A stretch of 64,000 nt of DNA from Paroedura picta. Its lineage: Eukaryota > Chordata > Lepidosauria > Squamata > Gekkonidae. The DNA lies in NCBI RefSeq assembly GCF_049243985.1, contig NC_135384.1, positions 16,364,501-16,428,500 on the forward strand, given 5' to 3'. Positions 63,760 to 64,000 of this stretch are shown here, piece by piece. The notes under the pieces are model-generated. The model worked only from the letters and a program-made list of their open reading frames with translations. It was not told the DNA's origin and ran no database searches. The first letter of the stretch is position 1, and the number at the start of each line of letters is the position of its first letter. The position numbers were made by a program, and so were the translations under genes.

Positions 63760-64000
63760 GCGATTCTCAGCTTCTCGCACTCACAAGCAGCTTTTCCCCA
63801 GGCGCCGTTCGCTGCCACCCCTGGCAGAAGGCGGGAAAAGGCCGCCACGGGGGGGGGGGGATGAGGAGAGGAGAGGAGAGGGGGGACCCGCCTTTCCCCC
63901 TCTCCCTCCCCGCCTCTCCCTCCCCGGGTGGGAGCCCGAAGTGAAGAAGGCGCCGCACTTCTCGCGAGACGCGCAGCTTCCCCCCCCGCCGCCCCCTCGT
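63760..64000. promoter_or_regulatory. GC-rich island at right edge (TRIM28 5' region)
   Basis: CpG- and G/C-run-rich sequence. No frame encodes a RING first half, so it is probably the start of TRIM28 intron 1 next to an off-window first exon. It contains TCTCGCGAGA at 63960-63969. Confidence 0.55.
63960..63969. promoter_or_regulatory. TCTCGCGAGA palindromic promoter motif
   Basis: Exact match to the CGCG palindrome known from TATA-less CpG-island promoters and bound by BANP. It suggests a transcription start close to the right edge. Confidence 0.6.

Overview
The window looks like a lizard (squamate) nuclear genome. It carries ordinary vertebrate split genes with GT-AG introns, three copies of what I recognise as the Sauria-type tRNA SINE, CR1-type LINE tails, and dense hAT DNA-transposon debris. 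I cannot name the species.

Three host genes lie on the minus strand, in this order along the plus coordinates. CHMP2A (ESCRT-III subunit; coding exons 2003-10994, non-coding first exon ending at 14532) is complete. UBE2M/UBC12 (the NEDD8-conjugating enzyme; coding exons 19554-30753, CpG-island promoter about 30560-31660) is complete at 183 codons. TRIM28/KAP1 (the corepressor of KRAB zinc-finger proteins; 17 exons seen, 35344-53849) is complete at its 3' end, but the first exon with the N-terminal half of the RING lies beyond the right edge. Every splice junction was placed by hand from exon/intron signals and by recalled similarity to the human proteins. All coding frames join without a stop.

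Region by region: 1-1384 is a LINE reverse-transcriptase remnant plus unassigned sequence. 1385-14600 is CHMP2A with TE-filled introns. 14600-18620 is a CpG island, then SINE/CR1 debris. 18620-31000 is UBE2M, with a SPIN-like hAT inside a CR1 and a roughly 480-bp polypyrimidine tract. 31000-34280 is the UBE2M CpG island, then a LINE with a nested hAT. 34280-53849 is TRIM28. 53850-64000 is TRIM28 intron 1, packed with palindromic hAT MITEs and ending in a GC-rich island.

The three genes are not one pathway: membrane scission, cullin neddylation and transposon/chromatin silencing. Their adjacency echoes the human 19q13.43 cluster, but TRIM28 sits in a different place and orientation. The most striking non-coding signal is a 136-bp near-perfect palindromic hAT MITE family. 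It has about 19 copies, most with 8-bp target duplications, and 8 of them lie in TRIM28 intron 1. I found no convincing previously undescribed system. The best leads are the divergent TRIM28 linker and tail, the MITE cluster, and a palindromic CGCG promoter motif at the right edge.
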